Positions 5,837-6,545 of a stretch of 6,545 bases of DNA are shown piece by piece; position 1 is the first letter of the stretch; each line of letters opens with the position of its first letter. Location: the NCBI GenBank assembly GCA_015658765.1, contig DQOE01000172.1, positions 1 to 6,545 of the forward strand. The letters are read 5' to 3'. Origin of the DNA: Verrucomicrobiota bacterium (GTDB lineage Bacteria; Verrucomicrobiota; Verrucomicrobiia; Limisphaerales; UBA1096). The position numbers and the translations under genes were made by a program. The notes below the pieces were generated by a model. It made no database searches and was not told the origin of the DNA. It saw only the letters and a list, made by a program, of their open reading frames with translations.

Positions 5837-6545
5837 TTAGTGACCCGGATCGGCGGCGGGCGGCTCGAAGTAGTCGCCACGGAGCCAGTCGGCGATCAGG
5901 CCGATTTCCTTGTCGGTGAGAATTTTTTTCACGCCGAACGCCGGCATGCGGTCGTTGTTATCCGGATAAAACTTTTCGTGCTCCGGGTTTTTCACGAAGT
6001 CGACGATCCATTGGCGCGAGCCGTAGCCGGTGAGGTCGGGGCCGTCAGCATCGGGATCCGGCTCGCCAAATGCGTGGCAGTCGATGCAGCCGATGTTGTC
6101 CTCAAGATAGGCAATGCCATCCTTGATCCGCTCTGCGTCGGACTGGTCGGTCGCCGCCTGGCTGGGCAGCTTGGCCTGGGCGGAGAGCGCGACGGCGATG
6201 GCCTCGAGCATGTTGCGTTGCTCGGCGTCGTACTTGCGGACTTTGCGGTTGAGGAATTTTTTGTACATGTCGCCATCCTTGTGCGCGGTGCCGCCGAAGT
6301 AACGGGAGCTGATGTACTGATCCGGATCGAGCAGGTCACGGATCCAGCTGAGGGTGGCGAAGCCCTTCAGGTCCGGGGCGCTCTGTTTTTCCTGGAGTTC
6401 GATGCTGGCAATCAAGTCGAACGAGCCTTCGATCTTTTCGTCCAGAATCGACTGCACCGTCTGCCATGGGTCCTGAGTGCCCGATTTGCGCGCCAGCCAG
6501 TCGGGATGCACAGCGTCGCCGGAGAAAAAACGGCTCGTCATTCCC
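5837..6545 (-). CDS. c-type cytochrome, tandem domains (C-terminal part, 5' end outside window)
   Basis: The frame is open to the right edge, with an in-frame ATG at 6539-6541. No signal peptide follows this ATG, which is expected for a periplasmic cytochrome, so the real start is probably upstream. Numbering from it, the last domain has the heme-attachment motif CIDCH at 152-156, then GPDLTGYGSRQWIVDFV (167-183) and NDRMPAFG at 196-203, where M199 is the likely axial ligand. This is the class I cytochrome c pattern. An upstream segment repeats the layout: SAPDLKGFATLSWIRDLLDP (54-73), YFGG, and GDMYKKF with M92. It has no CxxCH; IASIE (44-48) stands in that position. The protein likely takes part in respiratory electron transfer, possibly as the c-type tail of a cytochrome b/c fusion of the kind known in this group of bacteria; that partner is inferred, not seen. 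The stop TAA precedes the DNA glycosylase by 15 bases. Confidence 0.85.
   Translation of the reverse strand, partial: GMTSRFFSGDAVHPDWLARKSGTQDPWQTVQSILDEKIEGSFDLIASIELQEKQSAPDLKGFATLSWIRDLLDPDQYISSRYFGGTAHKDGDMYKKFLNRKVRKYDAEQRNMLEAIAVALSAQAKLPSQAATDQSDAERIKDGIAYLEDNIGCIDCHAFGEPDPDADGPDLTGYGSRQWIVDFVKNPEHEKFYPDNNDRMPAFGVKKILTDKEIGLIADWLRGDYFEPPAADPGH

Noticed and set aside
6539..6541. ATG as the true start of the cytochrome
   Set aside because: No signal peptide follows and the frame is open to the window edge, so the gene very likely begins outside.
1..6545. CRISPR array, tRNA, insertion sequence or riboswitch
   Set aside because: The CTTGGCCAAG repeats are irregularly spaced within genes and not separated by uniform spacers. 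No transposase, tRNA cloverleaf or riboswitch consensus was recognised.

Overview
The window reads as a stretch of high-GC (roughly 60%) bacterial chromosome, most likely from the Planctomycetota/Verrucomicrobiota group and, by gene style, probably Verrucomicrobiota. This placement is inferred from the BatA-like N-terminus with its VSS-x-LWQRF signature, the tandem c-type cytochrome ending in CxxCH...NDRMPAFG, and the long basic tail on Der. No rRNA or tRNA is present to confirm it.

Layout, left to right. (1) 1-1396, minus strand: the start of a BatA/von Willebrand A membrane protein, preceded by and translationally coupled (ATGA) to a DUF58 protein. This is the usual MoxR-DUF58-VWA type of operon, but no MoxR gene lies next to DUF58. 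(2) 1397-2194, minus strand: a clearly lower-GC (about 47%) island with a small class I SAM methyltransferase. Upstream of it is a short reading frame that looks like the amino end of a glycosyltransferase, probably a remnant. (3) 2198-3847, minus strand: the ribosome-assembly GTPase Der, with a basic insertion and a 60-residue Lys/Arg tail. (4) 3941-5197, plus strand: a 12-helix MFS-type transporter, divergent from der and convergent with the next gene. (5) 5201-5821, minus strand: a short 3-methyladenine DNA glycosylase of the HhH-GPD family. (6) 5837-6545, minus strand: the 3' part of a c-type cytochrome protein with two cytochrome-like domains. Only the last domain keeps a heme-binding CxxCH.

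Apart from the DUF58/VWA pair, the genes do not form one pathway. They are housekeeping and envelope functions placed side by side. The most striking non-genic signal is a palindrome, CTTGGCCAAG, often extended to AGCGCTTGGCCAAGCGCT. It occurs as five exact decamers and several close variants, both inside coding sequences (read as Leu-Ala-Lys or Leu-Gly-Gln) and exactly at two gene junctions. It behaves like a highly iterated palindrome or uptake/recognition-type motif and is the best candidate for something undescribed here. No CRISPR array, insertion sequence, tRNA or riboswitch was seen. The longest gene-free stretch is the 93-base der/MFS intergenic region.
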